Shown here piece after piece: positions 10,151 through 21,004 of a stretch of 64,000 nucleotides of DNA. This DNA is from Prochlorococcus marinus. GTDB lineage: Bacteria > Cyanobacteriota > Cyanobacteriia > PCC-6307 > Cyanobiaceae. The first letter of the stretch is position 1. The number at the start of each line of letters is the position of its first letter. The notes beneath the pieces were generated by a model. That model saw only the letters and a list, made by a program, of their open reading frames with translations, did not search any database and was not told the DNA's origin. A program made the translations under genes and the position numbers. The stretch covers positions 1 through 64,000 of the forward strand of contig NZ_CVSZ01000016.1 in the NCBI RefSeq assembly GCF_001180325.1. Direction: 5' to 3'.

Positions 10151-11671
10151 ATGCCTATAAAGTCAATTATTGGGAGAAAATCATTAGGTGTACTTATGCA
10201 TCCAACATGTATTCCGGGAGGAAGAGTATGTGGAACTTTTGGGCGAGGAGCTAAAGAGTGGATAAGAAAACTTCATAAGCATGGAATTGAATACTGGCAA
10301 TTTTTACCTCTTACACCTACTGACTCAACAGGTTCGCCATATAGTTCCCCGTCTAGTTTTGCACTAAACCCATGGTTTTTGGATATAGATGATTTAATTG
10401 AACAAGGTTTTATCTACATCTCAGATAAAGAAAATCTAGGTCCAACAAATCAGAATAAAGATCATTTTGATTTTGATATTGCTGATGACCTAACAAAAAA
10501 ATTAGGTCACCTCCTTTTGCAAGGTTGGAGTTCACAATCTGAAGAAAGAAAAATTAATTTCAACAAATGGGTCAGTAGGCATTCTTGGGTTGAAGATTAT
10601 GCAACATTTATTGTTATCAGAGAGGAATTTAATATGTTGCCTTGGTGGGAATGGCCTCAAGAATTTAAAATAAAGAATAACAAGTTCTTAAAATCGTGGA
10701 TTAAGAAAAAAAGTGAAGAGATACTTATTAAAAAATTAATACAGTGGCATCTTGATGAGCAATGGAAAGTCATTAAAAACTTTGCAAAATCAAGAAATAT
10801 TAAGCTAATAGGAGATTTGCCTTTTTATGTCTCTAGAGACAGCGTTGACGTATGGAGTAATAAATCATTATTTTCAATTTTTAAAAATGGAGATTTAATC
10901 TTTCAAAGTGGTGTTCCACCTGATTATTTTTCATCTACAGGACAATTATGGGGTACCCCAACTTACTTTTGGTCAAAGCATAAAAGGACTAATTTCAATT
11001 GGTGGAGAAAAAGATTTCAAAGACAATTTGAACTTGTAGACATATTAAGATTTGATCATTTCAGGGGGCTAGCAGGTTACTGGAGAGTTAATGGCAATTC
11101 TAAAACGGCAATTGTTGGAAAATGGATAAATTCTCCAGGTAAAACACTATTAAATAAAGTAAAAAAGGATCTAGGGAGTAACTATCTTCCTATTATTGCG
11201 GAGGATTTGGGAGTAATAACTCAAGATGTAGAGAAATTAAGGAAAAACTTTGAACTACCTGGCATGAAAATATTACAATTTGCTTTTGATGGCAATGAAG
11301 ATAATCCTTATTTACCAAAGAATATTGAAGGAGAAAATTGGGTTGTTTATACAGGTACTCACGACAACTCTACTTCTGTTTCATGGTGGGAAAATTTAGA
11401 TTATGAATCCAAAAAAAGAATAAAAGATATTTATAAATTTTCAGAAAATCCTTCTTGGGATTTAATAGAAATTGGCATGGAGACAAATGCTAATCTTTTT
11501 ATCGCTCCATTACAAGATCTATTATGTCTAGACGATTCAAGTAGATTAAACAAACCTGGGACCATAAAAAATAACTGGAAATGGAGGTTAAATTGTCCTT
11601 TAGAAGAAATAGAAAATAATATAAAAATGTTTAGTGATCTAGGAAATAATTTTGGGAGAACTCTAATGTAG
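10151..11671 (+). CDS. malQ: 4-alpha-glucanotransferase
   Basis: MalQ (GH77, amylomaltase) transfers alpha-1,4-glucan segments and processes malto-oligosaccharides from glycogen breakdown. Visible family motifs are QFLPLTPTDSTGSPYSSPS near the N terminus, GTPTYFW, RFDHFRG (nucleophile Asp), IAEDLG (acid/base Glu) and GTHDN. The 506-aa length is normal for the compact form. It is preceded by a 244-bp spacer shared with divergent prs. It ends 13 bp before the convergent HTH gene. Confidence 0.95.
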   Translation: MPIKSIIGRKSLGVLMHPTCIPGGRVCGTFGRGAKEWIRKLHKHGIEYWQFLPLTPTDSTGSPYSSPSSFALNPWFLDIDDLIEQGFIYISDKENLGPTNQNKDHFDFDIADDLTKKLGHLLLQGWSSQSEERKINFNKWVSRHSWVEDYATFIVIREEFNMLPWWEWPQEFKIKNNKFLKSWIKKKSEEILIKKLIQWHLDEQWKVIKNFAKSRNIKLIGDLPFYVSRDSVDVWSNKSLFSIFKNGDLIFQSGVPPDYFSSTGQLWGTPTYFWSKHKRTNFNWWRKRFQRQFELVDILRFDHFRGLAGYWRVNGNSKTAIVGKWINSPGKTLLNKVKKDLGSNYLPIIAEDLGVITQDVEKLRKNFELPGMKILQFAFDGNEDNPYLPKNIEGENWVVYTGTHDNSTSVSWWENLDYESKKRIKDIYKFSENPSWDLIEIGMETNANLFIAPLQDLLCLDDSSRLNKPGTIKNNWKWRLNCPLEEIENNIKMFSDLGNNFGRTLM

Positions 11672-11684
11672 ATATTGTTAAAAA

Positions 11685-12179
11685 TTATTTATCAATAATT
11701 TGATTTTCAATATTTTGAATCTCAATAACATTTACATTTAAAATAAAATATCTCTTTAATATAAAAATAGTTAAAACTAATATAAAAAAATACAAAAGAC
11801 TTCCTTGCCATGTATTGATAAGATCGAATTTCCTGAACATAAAATCCTTTCCCTTTTTCTTTAAAATTTTTCTTTCTTTAACTGCTAAATTTAATAATTT
11901 ATTTTTTTTTAATACTAAGCATTCCTCTAATTTAATTAATATAGATCTTATAAAAGGGTACTCTGGCCAAGTACTTTTATTATTATTTTCAATAGAGTTT
12001 ATTATTCGTTCAGGAATTTTTGAAATGTATGACAATTCTTTAATTGTAAGGTTTTGTTGAATTCTTGCTTCTTTTACCAACTTTGCAATTTCTAAAGATT
12101 GGTCAACCAATCCAGGACAAAATTCTTTATTTTTTTCAGATTTTTTATTAAATAAAAAGAGATTTTTCAAAATATTCAT
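11685..12179 (-). CDS. RodZ-like helix-turn-helix membrane protein
   Basis: The 164-aa protein has a cytoplasmic HTH_25/XRE-type domain at about residues 28-90 (LVKEARIQQNLTIKELSYIS, IPERIINSIENN), a basic region around 101-113, and one transmembrane segment near residues 128-147 (LLYFFILVLTIFILKRYFI). The extracytoplasmic tail is short. This order (HTH, basic region, one TM) resembles the cell-shape protein RodZ, but the periplasmic domain is almost absent. It is therefore called RodZ-like without assuming a role in MreB anchoring. The gene is very AT-rich and stands alone. Confidence 0.65.
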   Translation of the reverse strand: MNILKNLFLFNKKSEKNKEFCPGLVDQSLEIAKLVKEARIQQNLTIKELSYISKIPERIINSIENNNKSTWPEYPFIRSILIKLEECLVLKKNKLLNLAVKERKILKKKGKDFMFRKFDLINTWQGSLLYFFILVLTIFILKRYFILNVNVIEIQNIENQIIDK

Positions 12180-12288
12180 TTAATCTTCCAAAGCTAAATA
12201 ATCCTTTTACTTCTCATTTTCAAATTATTACATCCAATTCTAATATAATTAAATTAATAGGTAAGTTAATTAACTATAAATATAAAAA

Positions 12289-13944
12289 CTAAACTGTTGA
12301 AATAATATTTTGTACTGCACTTTTTGCAATATTCAGAGGGCTAAAAGTATCTCTAATTAAAGCGAAGAGTTTTTTTGCATCAGTAAATTCTAATTTTTCA
12401 TCTTTTATAAGACTTAAAAGAAGATTCTTCCTAACTTCGGATCCTTTTTTACTTACAAATAGTTTCAATCCAGCGTTCGCCACTGGTATTAGATCAGAAT
12501 TAATATTATCTGAATCTCTAAATAAAATGTTTAATAAACTTTCAACTTTTTCTACTTGGATTTGACCTTTTTTATCAAAAACGACTTCTAAAAGTATGTC
12601 TAAAATCTCTTCAGAATTATCAGTCAGTAGTTTTTTAGCAATATATGGATAAGCTATTTTTAAAATTTTAAATTCAGGATCTAACCTTAGTGCTAAACCT
12701 TCTTGACTAACAACGGCTCTTATTATTAAGGCAAACCTACTAGGAACTCTGAAAGGATAGGAATACATTAGTTTTGAGAATTTGTCAGTTACATTTTTAA
12801 GATTAAAATTACCAACCTCAGCGCCAAAAGATCCTCCTAGAACTTCTTTTAATGGTTCAACAAGTTTTTGAAGATCTTGATCTTTGGTTAAAAAACCTAA
12901 TTTCTGGAAATCTTCTGCCAGAAGATAATATTCTTCATTTATTATGTGCACAATTGCCTTAATAAGAGTAATTCTATCTGAATTAGTAATAGTATCCATC
13001 ATTCCGAAATCAACATACGCTAAATTCCCACAATCTGCATTCCCACCTTTGAGAGCAAACATATTTCCTGGATGTGGGTCCGCATGAAAATATCCAAATT
13101 CAAATAGTTGCTGAAGGCCACTGATGACACATGTTTTTATAAAAGAAGCAGGTATTAAGTTATTTTCCTCTAGTAAAGCTCGATCTCTTAACTTAACGCC
13201 ATCAATCCAAGAGGTTGTGATAATCCTCTTAGATGAAAACTGTTTTTCTAATTTAGGAATAAAAATATTTGGGTTTTCTTTGAATAAATTTGCAAACTTC
13301 AAAGCATTTTCGGCCTCTTTTTGATAGTCAATTTCATCAAAAAGTGCCTTACCGAATTCATCTATTATTTCTCCAATTCCAACGCCTATATTTAATGGTA
13401 AGAGTGGAGATAAAAAAGTCCCTAAAAACCTTAAGATTACAACATCTCTTCTTATGAGAAAGTATAAATTTGGTCGCTGTACTTTCACTGCTAGATAAGA
13501 ATTATTTATTTTTGCTTTATAAACTTGACCTAAGCTTGCTGAAGCAATAGGACTATCTGGAAACTCTTCAAATAATTCATTAGCAGGGTATCCAAGTTCC
13601 TCTTCAATTATTTTTAAAGCAATTTTGTGATCAAATGCTGGGAGATTATCTTGTAAGTTTGTAAGTTCTGTAAGCCAATCTTGTCTAACGAGATCTGGTC
13701 TAGTTGAGAGTGCTTGGCCTAATTTGATAAAACAAGGTCCTAAATCCGTTATTACATCAAAAAGATATTTCGAAAGATTTTTTTGTACATTTTTATTTTT
13801 ACTGTTACCTTGAAAAAGTATTCTTAAAAAAAGAAAAATAAAAGTTAAAAGAATATATAAAACTCTGGGGATAAAAATCCATGGTCTCAAAATCAACCAA
13901 AGTAAGTCATCTTTTGCTGAATATTTCGAATAAGATCTTTTCAT
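12289..13944 (-). CDS. ABC1/UbiB-family atypical protein kinase-like protein
   Basis: UbiB/ADCK proteins are atypical kinases or ATPases linked to quinone and plastoquinone metabolism. The 551-aa protein has two N-terminal hydrophobic stretches (about 14-45), the KxGQ motif in CFIKLGQALSTRPDLV, the Ala-rich nucleotide loop in ASLGQVYKA, HADPHPGNMFAL and the metal-binding YVDFGMM. Cyanobacteria carry several paralogs, so I give no gene symbol. It is divergent from the decarboxylase gene, with 64 bp between the starts. Confidence 0.9.
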   Translation of the reverse strand: MKRSYSKYSAKDDLLWLILRPWIFIPRVLYILLTFIFLFLRILFQGNSKNKNVQKNLSKYLFDVITDLGPCFIKLGQALSTRPDLVRQDWLTELTNLQDNLPAFDHKIALKIIEEELGYPANELFEEFPDSPIASASLGQVYKAKINNSYLAVKVQRPNLYFLIRRDVVILRFLGTFLSPLLPLNIGVGIGEIIDEFGKALFDEIDYQKEAENALKFANLFKENPNIFIPKLEKQFSSKRIITTSWIDGVKLRDRALLEENNLIPASFIKTCVISGLQQLFEFGYFHADPHPGNMFALKGGNADCGNLAYVDFGMMDTITNSDRITLIKAIVHIINEEYYLLAEDFQKLGFLTKDQDLQKLVEPLKEVLGGSFGAEVGNFNLKNVTDKFSKLMYSYPFRVPSRFALIIRAVVSQEGLALRLDPEFKILKIAYPYIAKKLLTDNSEEILDILLEVVFDKKGQIQVEKVESLLNILFRDSDNINSDLIPVANAGLKLFVSKKGSEVRKNLLLSLIKDEKLEFTDAKKLFALIRDTFSPLNIAKSAVQNIISTV

Positions 13945-14008
13945 TAAAGTTAAAAAATATCAAAAAAGATTACCATGTAGTCCATTCTATATATGTCAAT
14001 AATACTTT

Positions 14009-15406
14009 ATGAGCATTTCATCTTTTCTAACTAAAAAGTTTTTAAAGTCTTTATTCTTTCCCGCTCATAACAGAGGGTCAGCTTTACCACAAAAATTAGT
14101 GAAGTTGTTAAAAAAACCACCTGGGTATTGGGACTTACCGGAACTGCCAGAACTAGGGTCCCCACTATCCCAAAACGGATTAATTGCTAAATCCCAAAGA
14201 GAGTTCTCAGACAAATTTGGGGCTAAAGGATGTTTTTTTGGAGTTAATGGAGCTTCAGGATTAATACAATCAGCAGTAATTGCGATGGCAAATCCAGGCG
14301 AAAATATCCTCATGCCTAGAAATGTTCACATAAGTGTTATAAAAATCTGTGCGATGCAGAATATAAATCCAATATTTTTTGACCTAGAATTTTCAACCGT
14401 AACGGGACATTACAAACCAATTACAAAAATTTGGTTGAATAATGTATTTAAAAAATTAAATTTTGAAGAGAATAAAATTTCAGGGGTTATTCTTGTAAAT
14501 CCCTCTTATCAAGGTTATGCAGGAGATTTAGAGCCTTTAATAGATTATTGCCATCAAAAAAATTTACCTGTTTTAGTTGATGAAGCCCATGGTTCATATT
14601 TCCTTTTTTGTGAAAACCTTAATTTGCCAAAACCGGCCTTATTATCAAACGCTGATTTAGTCGTTAATTCATTGCATAAGTCGCTCAATGGATTAACCCA
14701 AACGGCGGTACTTTGGTACAAAGGAAATTTAATAAATGAAGGTAATTTAATCAAAAGTATTAATTTGCTACAAACTACCAGTCCAAGTTCCTTATTACTT
14801 TCTTCTTGTGAAGAGTCTATTAGGGACTGGCTTAACAAAAAAAGTTTATCAAAATATCAAAAAAGAATTTTAGAAGCAAAAAGTATTTATAAAAAATTAA
14901 TTAAAAAAAATATTCCTCTTATAGAAACTCAAGACCCCTTAAAAATTGTATTAAATACCTCTAAGGCTGGGATTGATGGTTTTACTGCTGATAAATTTTT
15001 TTATAGAAATGGCCTTATTGCAGAATTGCCAGAAATGATGACTCTCACTTTCTGTTTAGGATTTGGAAATCAAAAAGATTTTCTTAATTTATTTGAAAAG
15101 TTATGGAAAAAATTACTATTAAATTCAAAAAAATCAAAAAGTTTACAAGTGTTCAAATCTCCCTTTAAATTAGTTCAAACTCCTGAAATCGAAATTGGAA
15201 TTGCTTGGAGAAGTAAGACTCGGAATATTTCTTTCTCACAATCATTAAATAAAATATCTGGAGATATTATTTGTCCTTATCCTCCTGGGATACCTTTACT
15301 AATTCCTGGCGAAAAAATTGATATAGATAGGTTTAATTGGATAAATAATCAAAGTTTATGCAACAAAGATCTGGTAAATTTTAATATAAGAATCTTAGAA
15401 ACATAG
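14009..15406 (+). CDS. Orn/Lys/Arg decarboxylase family PLP enzyme
   Basis: This is a fold-type I PLP-dependent enzyme of the Orn/Lys/Arg decarboxylase major-domain family, 465 aa. The PLP-site aspartate lies in LVDEAHGSYF, and the Schiff-base lysine is expected in VNSLHKSLNGLTQTAVL. The C-terminal part (IICPYPPGIPLLIPGE) is typical of the family. Substrate cannot be read from sequence: arginine, lysine and ornithine are all possible. It is followed 9 bp later by cdsA and is probably co-transcribed with it. Confidence 0.88.
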   Translation: MSISSFLTKKFLKSLFFPAHNRGSALPQKLVKLLKKPPGYWDLPELPELGSPLSQNGLIAKSQREFSDKFGAKGCFFGVNGASGLIQSAVIAMANPGENILMPRNVHISVIKICAMQNINPIFFDLEFSTVTGHYKPITKIWLNNVFKKLNFEENKISGVILVNPSYQGYAGDLEPLIDYCHQKNLPVLVDEAHGSYFLFCENLNLPKPALLSNADLVVNSLHKSLNGLTQTAVLWYKGNLINEGNLIKSINLLQTTSPSSLLLSSCEESIRDWLNKKSLSKYQKRILEAKSIYKKLIKKNIPLIETQDPLKIVLNTSKAGIDGFTADKFFYRNGLIAELPEMMTLTFCLGFGNQKDFLNLFEKLWKKLLLNSKKSKSLQVFKSPFKLVQTPEIEIGIAWRSKTRNISFSQSLNKISGDIICPYPPGIPLLIPGEKIDIDRFNWINNQSLCNKDLVNFNIRILET

Positions 15407-15415
15407 AAATTTCAT

Positions 15416-16273
15416 ATGAGATTAAGAAGCGGATTACTTATAGGAATTTTTGGTTTAATTGTTGTTTTGATGGGGGGATGGTTTTTTACATTAGCAACTG
15501 CATTGCTTACATATCTAGCATTATTAGAATTTTTTAGAATGGCAGAATTTAAAGGGATAAGACCAGCTACAAAAACCACATTATTTTCATCCTTTATTAT
15601 TATAATCTCTACTTATTTTGAGACCATTGGTGTGCTTGAAGGAGAAATTTCAAATTCAATTTTGCCAATCTGTTCAGTTGGGATATGCACTTGGTTACTT
15701 TTGCAACCAAAACCTGGGACAATTTCAGATATTGCAGCTTCTATTTTTGGTTTATTCTATTTAGGTTTTTTACCTAGTTACTGGATTAAGTTAAGGGGAT
15801 TAGATTCAGTGATAATAAGTTCAAATCATGGTTATATGTCGTTTGAGAACTTATCAAATACTACAGGTCTTCACTTAACTTTAACTTCCTGTTTTTTAAT
15901 TGTAGCTAGTGATATTGGTTCTTATTTTATTGGGAAGTCATTTGGTAAAACATCTCTATCTCCAATTTCTCCGAGCAAAACTATAGAAGGTTTAATTGGA
16001 GGAATATCCTGTTCAACTTTACTAGCAATATTTTTCGCATTTTTAATGAATTGGGAAAATCCATTATTTGTGGGAATAATATATGGAATTTCAATTTCTC
16101 TTATGGCATTAGTTGGAGATTTAATTGAATCTATGATGAAGAGAGATGCAAAAATAAAAGATTCCGGAACTTTTTTACCGGGACATGGAGGAATTCTTGA
16201 CAGAATTGACAGTTACATTTTTACTCCATCAGTTTTGTATTATATTTTTATAATTCTCAAGTATCTAAATTAA
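15416..16273 (+). CDS. cdsA: Phosphatidate cytidylyltransferase
   Basis: CdsA makes CDP-diacylglycerol from phosphatidate and CTP, the branch point to phosphatidylglycerol. The 285-aa protein is polytopic. The CDP-alcohol signature is near the C terminus (MMKRDAKIKDSGTFLPGHGG, then ILDRIDS), with the catalytic Asp and Gly residues intact. The upstream decarboxylase gene is only 9 bp away. The stop faces that of the alpha/beta hydrolase gene. Confidence 0.95.
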   Translation: MRLRSGLLIGIFGLIVVLMGGWFFTLATALLTYLALLEFFRMAEFKGIRPATKTTLFSSFIIIISTYFETIGVLEGEISNSILPICSVGICTWLLLQPKPGTISDIAASIFGLFYLGFLPSYWIKLRGLDSVIISSNHGYMSFENLSNTTGLHLTLTSCFLIVASDIGSYFIGKSFGKTSLSPISPSKTIEGLIGGISCSTLLAIFFAFLMNWENPLFVGIIYGISISLMALVGDLIESMMKRDAKIKDSGTFLPGHGGILDRIDSYIFTPSVLYYIFIILKYLN

Positions 16274-16285
16274 TTAAAAAATCTT

Positions 16286-17218
16286 TTATTCCAAAAAATA
16301 ATCTTGGATAATTTTACTAGATAATGATGGGAGATCTATATGTGGAAGATGACCACAATTTTGTAAACCTACAAAATTTAATTTTTCAATACTTCTTATA
16401 TTTTTAATTTCTTTTTTTCCAAGAATTCGATCATTTTCTCCACATAATGTTTTAATTGGGATATTTTGGATATATTTTTGAGTCCCTGCAAACCCACCAC
16501 TTTTTGCAAATGATGCAAGTGAATTTCTCCATCCATTACAACCTAAATGAATTGAAGCAATTTGCTCTTCCATCTTACCAACACATTCATCTGGGAAAGC
16601 AAATGCTTGCCTACAAAGACTTTTCCTGACCTGAGGCAATCCAAGAAATGAGGCGCCAATTTGGTTGAGAGGGAAAGGAATACTCTTAGGTTCTCCAAAC
16701 AATCCGGCGGGGGACAAAAGGATAATTTTATCAATAGAATTTGGAATTTCAAAAGCAAGTTTTAAAGCTGTTGAACCTCCCATAGAGGCACCAACAATTT
16801 TTAGATTCTTTGCTATCTTTAGGGTCCTAAGGAGATCAATTAAATGTGAAATTATCTTCGAGGAATTGTATTCATTTGTTGCGCACCTAGGACTAAAACC
16901 AAAACCTAATAGATCAGGAGCAATAACTTGAAAATTTCTTTTTAGTGATTTATATATTCTCCTGAATTCTAAAAAACTACTATCAAAGCCATGTAGAAGA
17001 AGTATAGGTTGACCTTTCCCTCCAATAGCTACTGGGAATTTTAATGAATTCCAGTTTTGATTGAGTTTTATCCACTTAACATCATTTGCCAAATAAAGAC
17101 CCAAAGGGTCTAATAGAGAAAATTTGGCACTTTCGAAAAATTCTACATTTAAATTACTTAATTGTTCAAAATTGTTTTTAGTCAAAAAATGTTTATATTT
17201 TAATTTTTTGTTGTTCAA
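16286..17218 (-). CDS. Alpha/beta hydrolase
   Basis: The 310-aa protein is an alpha/beta-hydrolase fold enzyme. The oxyanion-hole motif LLHGFDSS (about 73-80), the nucleophile elbow VGASMGGS with catalytic Ser, and the C-terminal CGHLPHID histidine are visible. The acid is probably in the GENDR segment. The substrate is unknown. Its start overlaps the 3' end of the upstream GldA-like gene by 26 bp, so the two are translationally coupled or share a transcript. Confidence 0.85.
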   Translation of the reverse strand: MNNKKLKYKHFLTKNNFEQLSNLNVEFFESAKFSLLDPLGLYLANDVKWIKLNQNWNSLKFPVAIGGKGQPILLLHGFDSSFLEFRRIYKSLKRNFQVIAPDLLGFGFSPRCATNEYNSSKIISHLIDLLRTLKIAKNLKIVGASMGGSTALKLAFEIPNSIDKIILLSPAGLFGEPKSIPFPLNQIGASFLGLPQVRKSLCRQAFAFPDECVGKMEEQIASIHLGCNGWRNSLASFAKSGGFAGTQKYIQNIPIKTLCGENDRILGKKEIKNIRSIEKLNFVGLQNCGHLPHIDLPSLSSKIIQDYFLE

Positions 17219-18284
17219 AATTTGAAATGACCTCTATTATGTCCTGTTTATTAATTTCAAAAGGCAAAAAGTGAATCTCAGATTTATCTCGACAAGTAAA
17301 CTCAGCAATTTTCTCTAGATTATTATTTTCAAAAACATTTATACCAAGTTGTCCGATAGTAGTAGGCAAATTCAAGTTTTTCATGAGTACTAATAATTGT
17401 TTAATTGATTGATGAGCTAATTTATTATTATTTTTCATTTCTTCTAATCTTAATTGCAATAATAATCCAACCCCAACAATCTCACCATGTAAGAATTTAT
17501 TTGGGGTGATTATCTGAGTAATTGCATTATGAATAGCATGTGCTGCTGCAGTCCTACACTTTTCACCACCAATACCACCAACTAATCCTGCTGTAAGTCC
17601 ACATGCTTCTACAGTATTTTGCCAAGAAGGATAATTTTCAAACTGACTCTTAAATGCTTTTTCTCCATCTATTAATAGTTGATCTCTTAAAACTCTTGAT
17701 ATCTGAATTGCTTGTTGAACAAGACCGTCATCTATCGTTGAACTTGTAATTGAGGATTCGTACCATTTTGCCAAGGCATCTGCTATTCCACTTGCAAGTG
17801 TTCTTGATGGAGCTGTTTGAATAAATTTATGATCATAAATTAGTATTTTCGGACAAGATCTTAATGCGACATCCTTTATAAATTGACCATCCTTTGTATA
17901 TATATTTGATAAGGCGGTCCAACCTGCACATGTAGAAGCGCTAAGGGGAACTGTAATACAAGGGATATTAAGAGACTCGGCTATATATTTTCCAGAATCT
18001 AGAACTTTGCCACCTCCAGCTGCGATAACAGAATCATTATTATTATTTGAAATGAAATTCTTAACTCTTGAAATATCTTCGTAACAACAGTCAAATTGTA
18101 AATTAACAGAATTCACATTAAGATTTTGATTTTTTAAATCATTAAAGATATTATTTCTCAAATATTTCGTTTTAATCCCTCTACCTAGAATTAATGGATT
18201 TTTAGTTAATTTAGTAATGTGAGGTAAAGATTCTTCCCAAGCATAATTTCCCCTGTATATAGTTTCTGGAGAGATTGACTGCAT
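17193..18284 (-). CDS. Glycerol dehydrogenase-like iron-containing alcohol dehydrogenase
   Basis: This 363-aa protein belongs to the GldA/iron-alcohol-dehydrogenase/DHQ-synthase-like superfamily. The NAD-binding glycine-rich stretch AAGGGKVLDSGKY, VPLSASTCAGWTALS, and the metal-ligand histidines in AAAHAIHNAI and FLHGEIVGVGLL are present. It could be a glycerol dehydrogenase or act on another polyol or glycerol phosphate; the sequence alone does not decide. It lies 15 bp after clpC on the same strand and overlaps the next gene by 26 bp. Confidence 0.85.
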   Translation of the reverse strand: MQSISPETIYRGNYAWEESLPHITKLTKNPLILGRGIKTKYLRNNIFNDLKNQNLNVNSVNLQFDCCYEDISRVKNFISNNNNDSVIAAGGGKVLDSGKYIAESLNIPCITVPLSASTCAGWTALSNIYTKDGQFIKDVALRSCPKILIYDHKFIQTAPSRTLASGIADALAKWYESSITSSTIDDGLVQQAIQISRVLRDQLLIDGEKAFKSQFENYPSWQNTVEACGLTAGLVGGIGGEKCRTAAAHAIHNAITQIITPNKFLHGEIVGVGLLLQLRLEEMKNNNKLAHQSIKQLLVLMKNLNLPTTIGQLGINVFENNNLEKIAEFTCRDKSEIHFLPFEINKQDIIEVISNFEQQKIKI

Positions 18285-18299
18285 ATTTACTTTGAATTA

Positions 18300-20825
18300 T
18301 TAGAAGTTTGCACCTGCTAGCTCTTGAGAAGATTCTTCAGAAGAAATATTTATTGTAACTTTTTTATTATCATCTATATCAACTAAAGCATTATCTCCAT
18401 CTTTAATTCTCCCAGAAAGAACTTCTTCAGCCAAACTATCTTCGAGTAAACGCATGACTGCCCTTCTCAAAGGTCTTGCTCCGTATGAGGGATTATAACC
18501 CTCTTCAACAAGTCTTTCTTTGAAAGCATCGGTAACATTTAATTTAATGCCTTTATCTTGTAATCGAACAAAAACTTCTTGGAGCATTATTTCAGCAATT
18601 TCTTTAACTTCATTTTTAGTTAGTTGTCTGAATACAATTATTTCGTCAAGTCTATTTAAAAATTCTGGCCTAAAATATTGCTTAAGTTCTTCATTAACTA
18701 ATGATTTAATTCTATTATATTGGCTATCTTCAACTGAATCACCTGAAAATTCGAATCCTAATCCGCCACCTCCTTTCTCGATTACTTTTGAACCGATATT
18801 AGAGGTCATTATTAACAAAGTATTTTTAAAATCTACAGTTCTCCCTTTAGAGTCAGTTAATCTTCCGTCTTCAAGTAGTTGCAATAACAAGTTGAAAACA
18901 TCTGGATGTGCCTTTTCAACTTCATCAAATAAAACGACTGTATAAGGACGTCTTCTAACCGCTTCAGTAAGCTGACCACCTTCATTAAAACCAACATAAC
19001 CAGGAGGCGAGCCTATAAGTTTACTAACTGTATGTCTTTCCATAAATTCTGACATATCTAATCTGATCATTGCTTCTTCACTACCGAAGAAATATGAAGC
19101 TAATGATTTAGTTAATTCAGTTTTACCAACACCAGTAGGACCAGAGAAGATAAAACTTGCAATGGGTCTATTAGGATTTTTCAATCCAACTCTTGCTCTT
19201 CTTATGGCTCTTGAGACGGCCTTTACAGCTTCATCTTGGCCAATTAGTCTTTGGTGAAGTGTTTCCTCCATATTAAGAAGCTTGACTGATTCAGTTTCAG
19301 TTAATTTTTGAACAGGAACACCTGTCCATGAAGCCACAATATGTGCTACATCCTCTTCACTAACAAGAGGACTTTGTAAAAGCTTTGAATCACTTTTTAC
19401 AGAATTATCAGCATCATATTGATCTCCACCAGTAGATTCTTTTTTATTGTCCAAAACCTCTTTAATTTTTGCAGACAATTCCATCTCTTTTTCACGTAAT
19501 TGACCAGCTTGATCGAAGTTTTGATCTCTAACAGATTCTTCCTTCTGTTTTTGAACTTGTCTAAGTTCTCTATCTATTTGTTTTGCTTCAGGTGGAAGTT
19601 TAGAGTTTATTAAACGTACTCTACTTCCAGCCTCGTCGATGAGGTCAATAGCCTTATCGGGTAAAAATCTGTCAGAGATGTAACGATCCCCTAGATGAGC
19701 GGCGGCCTCTAGAGCATCATCTGTAATTTTTAGACGATGATGTTGTTCATAACGCTCTCTAAGACCTTTTAAAATTTCGATTGTATCTTCTATGGATGGC
19801 TCCCCTACCATTACAGGCTGGAATCTTCTTTCTAGAGCAGCATCTCTTTCAATATGTTTTCTATATTCGTCTAAAGTTGTTGCTCCAATACATTGAAGTT
19901 CACCTCTAGCTAATGCTGGCTTGAGTATATTCGCTGCATCTATAGCTCCTTCAGCAGCTCCAGCACCAATTAAAGTATGTACTTCATCTATGACAAGAAT
20001 GACGTTACCTGCGGATTTAATTTCTTCCATTATTTTTTTTAACCTTTCTTCAAATTCACCTCTATATTTTGTTCCTGCTACCAGAAGACCTATATCAAGA
20101 GTCAAAACTCTTTTATCTTCAAGTATGTCTGGGATGTCCCCATTTTGTATTCTTTGAGCTAAACCTTCTGCTATAGCTGTTTTACCTACACCTGGCTCCC
20201 CAATAAGAACAGGATTATTTTTTGTCCGCCTACCTAGTATTTGAACTACACGATCTATTTCTGAATGGCGTCCAACAACTGGATCTAATTTTGATTCACT
20301 TGCTAATTTTGTTAAATTTGTTCCGAATTCATCAAGAGTAGCTGTTTTTAAGTTGCCCTTAGTTGAACTGGCCCCTGAACCAACCTCAGCTGTTTCACCT
20401 AACATCCTAATAACTTGAGTTCTAACTTTTGTAAGGTCAATATTAAGATTTTCAAGAACTCTTGCAGCTACGCCTTCACCTTCTCTAATTAAACCTAACA
20501 ATAAGTGTTCTGTGCCAATATAATTATGGCCAAGTTGACGAGCCTCTTCTAAAGATAGTTCTAAAACTCTTTTAGCCCTGGGGGTAAAAGGTATTTCTAC
20601 GGCTACAAATCCTGAACCTCTACCTATTATCTTTTCCACCTCTATCCTTGAATCTTTTAAATTAACACCAAGGGATTTAAGTACTTTCGCTGCAACCCCA
20701 GTCCCTTCTCCAATTAACCCCAAGAGAATTTGTTCAGTTCCAACAAAATTATGACCAAGTCTTCTAGCTTCCTCTTGAGCAAGCATAATGACCTTTATAG
20801 CCTTTTCTGTAAATCTCTCAAACAT
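18300..20825 (-). CDS. clpC: ATP-dependent Clp protease ATPase subunit ClpC
   Basis: ClpC is the AAA+ unfoldase that feeds ClpP-type proteases in the cytosol. Domains in order are: the repeated Clp N domain (about 4-145), AAA-1 with Walker [10 protein letters not shown] (209-217), a middle domain with a UVR-like segment ([13 protein letters not shown]), AAA-2 with GPTGVGKTE, and the C-terminal D2 small domain. At 841 aa it is full length. It has its own upstream spacer (179 bp). The downstream GldA-like gene follows closely and may be read through from it. Confidence 0.97.
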   Translation of the reverse strand: MFERFTEKAIKVIMLAQEEARRLGHNFVGTEQILLGLIGEGTGVAAKVLKSLGVNLKDSRIEVEKIIGRGSGFVAVEIPFTPRAKRVLELSLEEARQLGHNYIGTEHLLLGLIREGEGVAARVLENLNIDLTKVRTQVIRMLGETAEVGSGASSTKGNLKTATLDEFGTNLTKLASESKLDPVVGRHSEIDRVVQILGRRTKNNPVLIGEPGVGKTAIAEGLAQRIQNGDIPDILEDKRVLTLDIGLLVAGTKYRGEFEERLKKIMEEIKSAGNVILVIDEVHTLIGAGAAEGAIDAANILKPALARGELQCIGATTLDEYRKHIERDAALERRFQPVMVGEPSIEDTIEILKGLRERYEQHHRLKITDDALEAAAHLGDRYISDRFLPDKAIDLIDEAGSRVRLINSKLPPEAKQIDRELRQVQKQKEESVRDQNFDQAGQLREKEMELSAKIKEVLDNKKESTGGDQYDADNSVKSDSKLLQSPLVSEEDVAHIVASWTGVPVQKLTETESVKLLNMEETLHQRLIGQDEAVKAVSRAIRRARVGLKNPNRPIASFIFSGPTGVGKTELTKSLASYFFGSEEAMIRLDMSEFMERHTVSKLIGSPPGYVGFNEGGQLTEAVRRRPYTVVLFDEVEKAHPDVFNLLLQLLEDGRLTDSKGRTVDFKNTLLIMTSNIGSKVIEKGGGGLGFEFSGDSVEDSQYNRIKSLVNEELKQYFRPEFLNRLDEIIVFRQLTKNEVKEIAEIMLQEVFVRLQDKGIKLNVTDAFKERLVEEGYNPSYGARPLRRAVMRLLEDSLAEEVLSGRIKDGDNALVDIDDNKKVTINISSEESSQELAGANF

Positions 20826-21004
20826 TAGAAGATTAAATTCCTACTAATAACCTACCAGTAATATGTCAATTTTGTGTTCAGAATGAGCTTTTGTGAATAC
20901 CCAAAAGTATAATTTACCAAATTAAATTCAACTTTTTTAGTGATATAGCAAGAAATTATAGTAATTTCAAGGATTCTGGTTATCCGAACATTTAAATTTT
21001 TACA

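Noticed and set aside
18520..18945. Plus-strand ORF of 141 codons opposite clpC
   Set aside because: It lies wholly within the strongly conserved clpC gene on the other strand.
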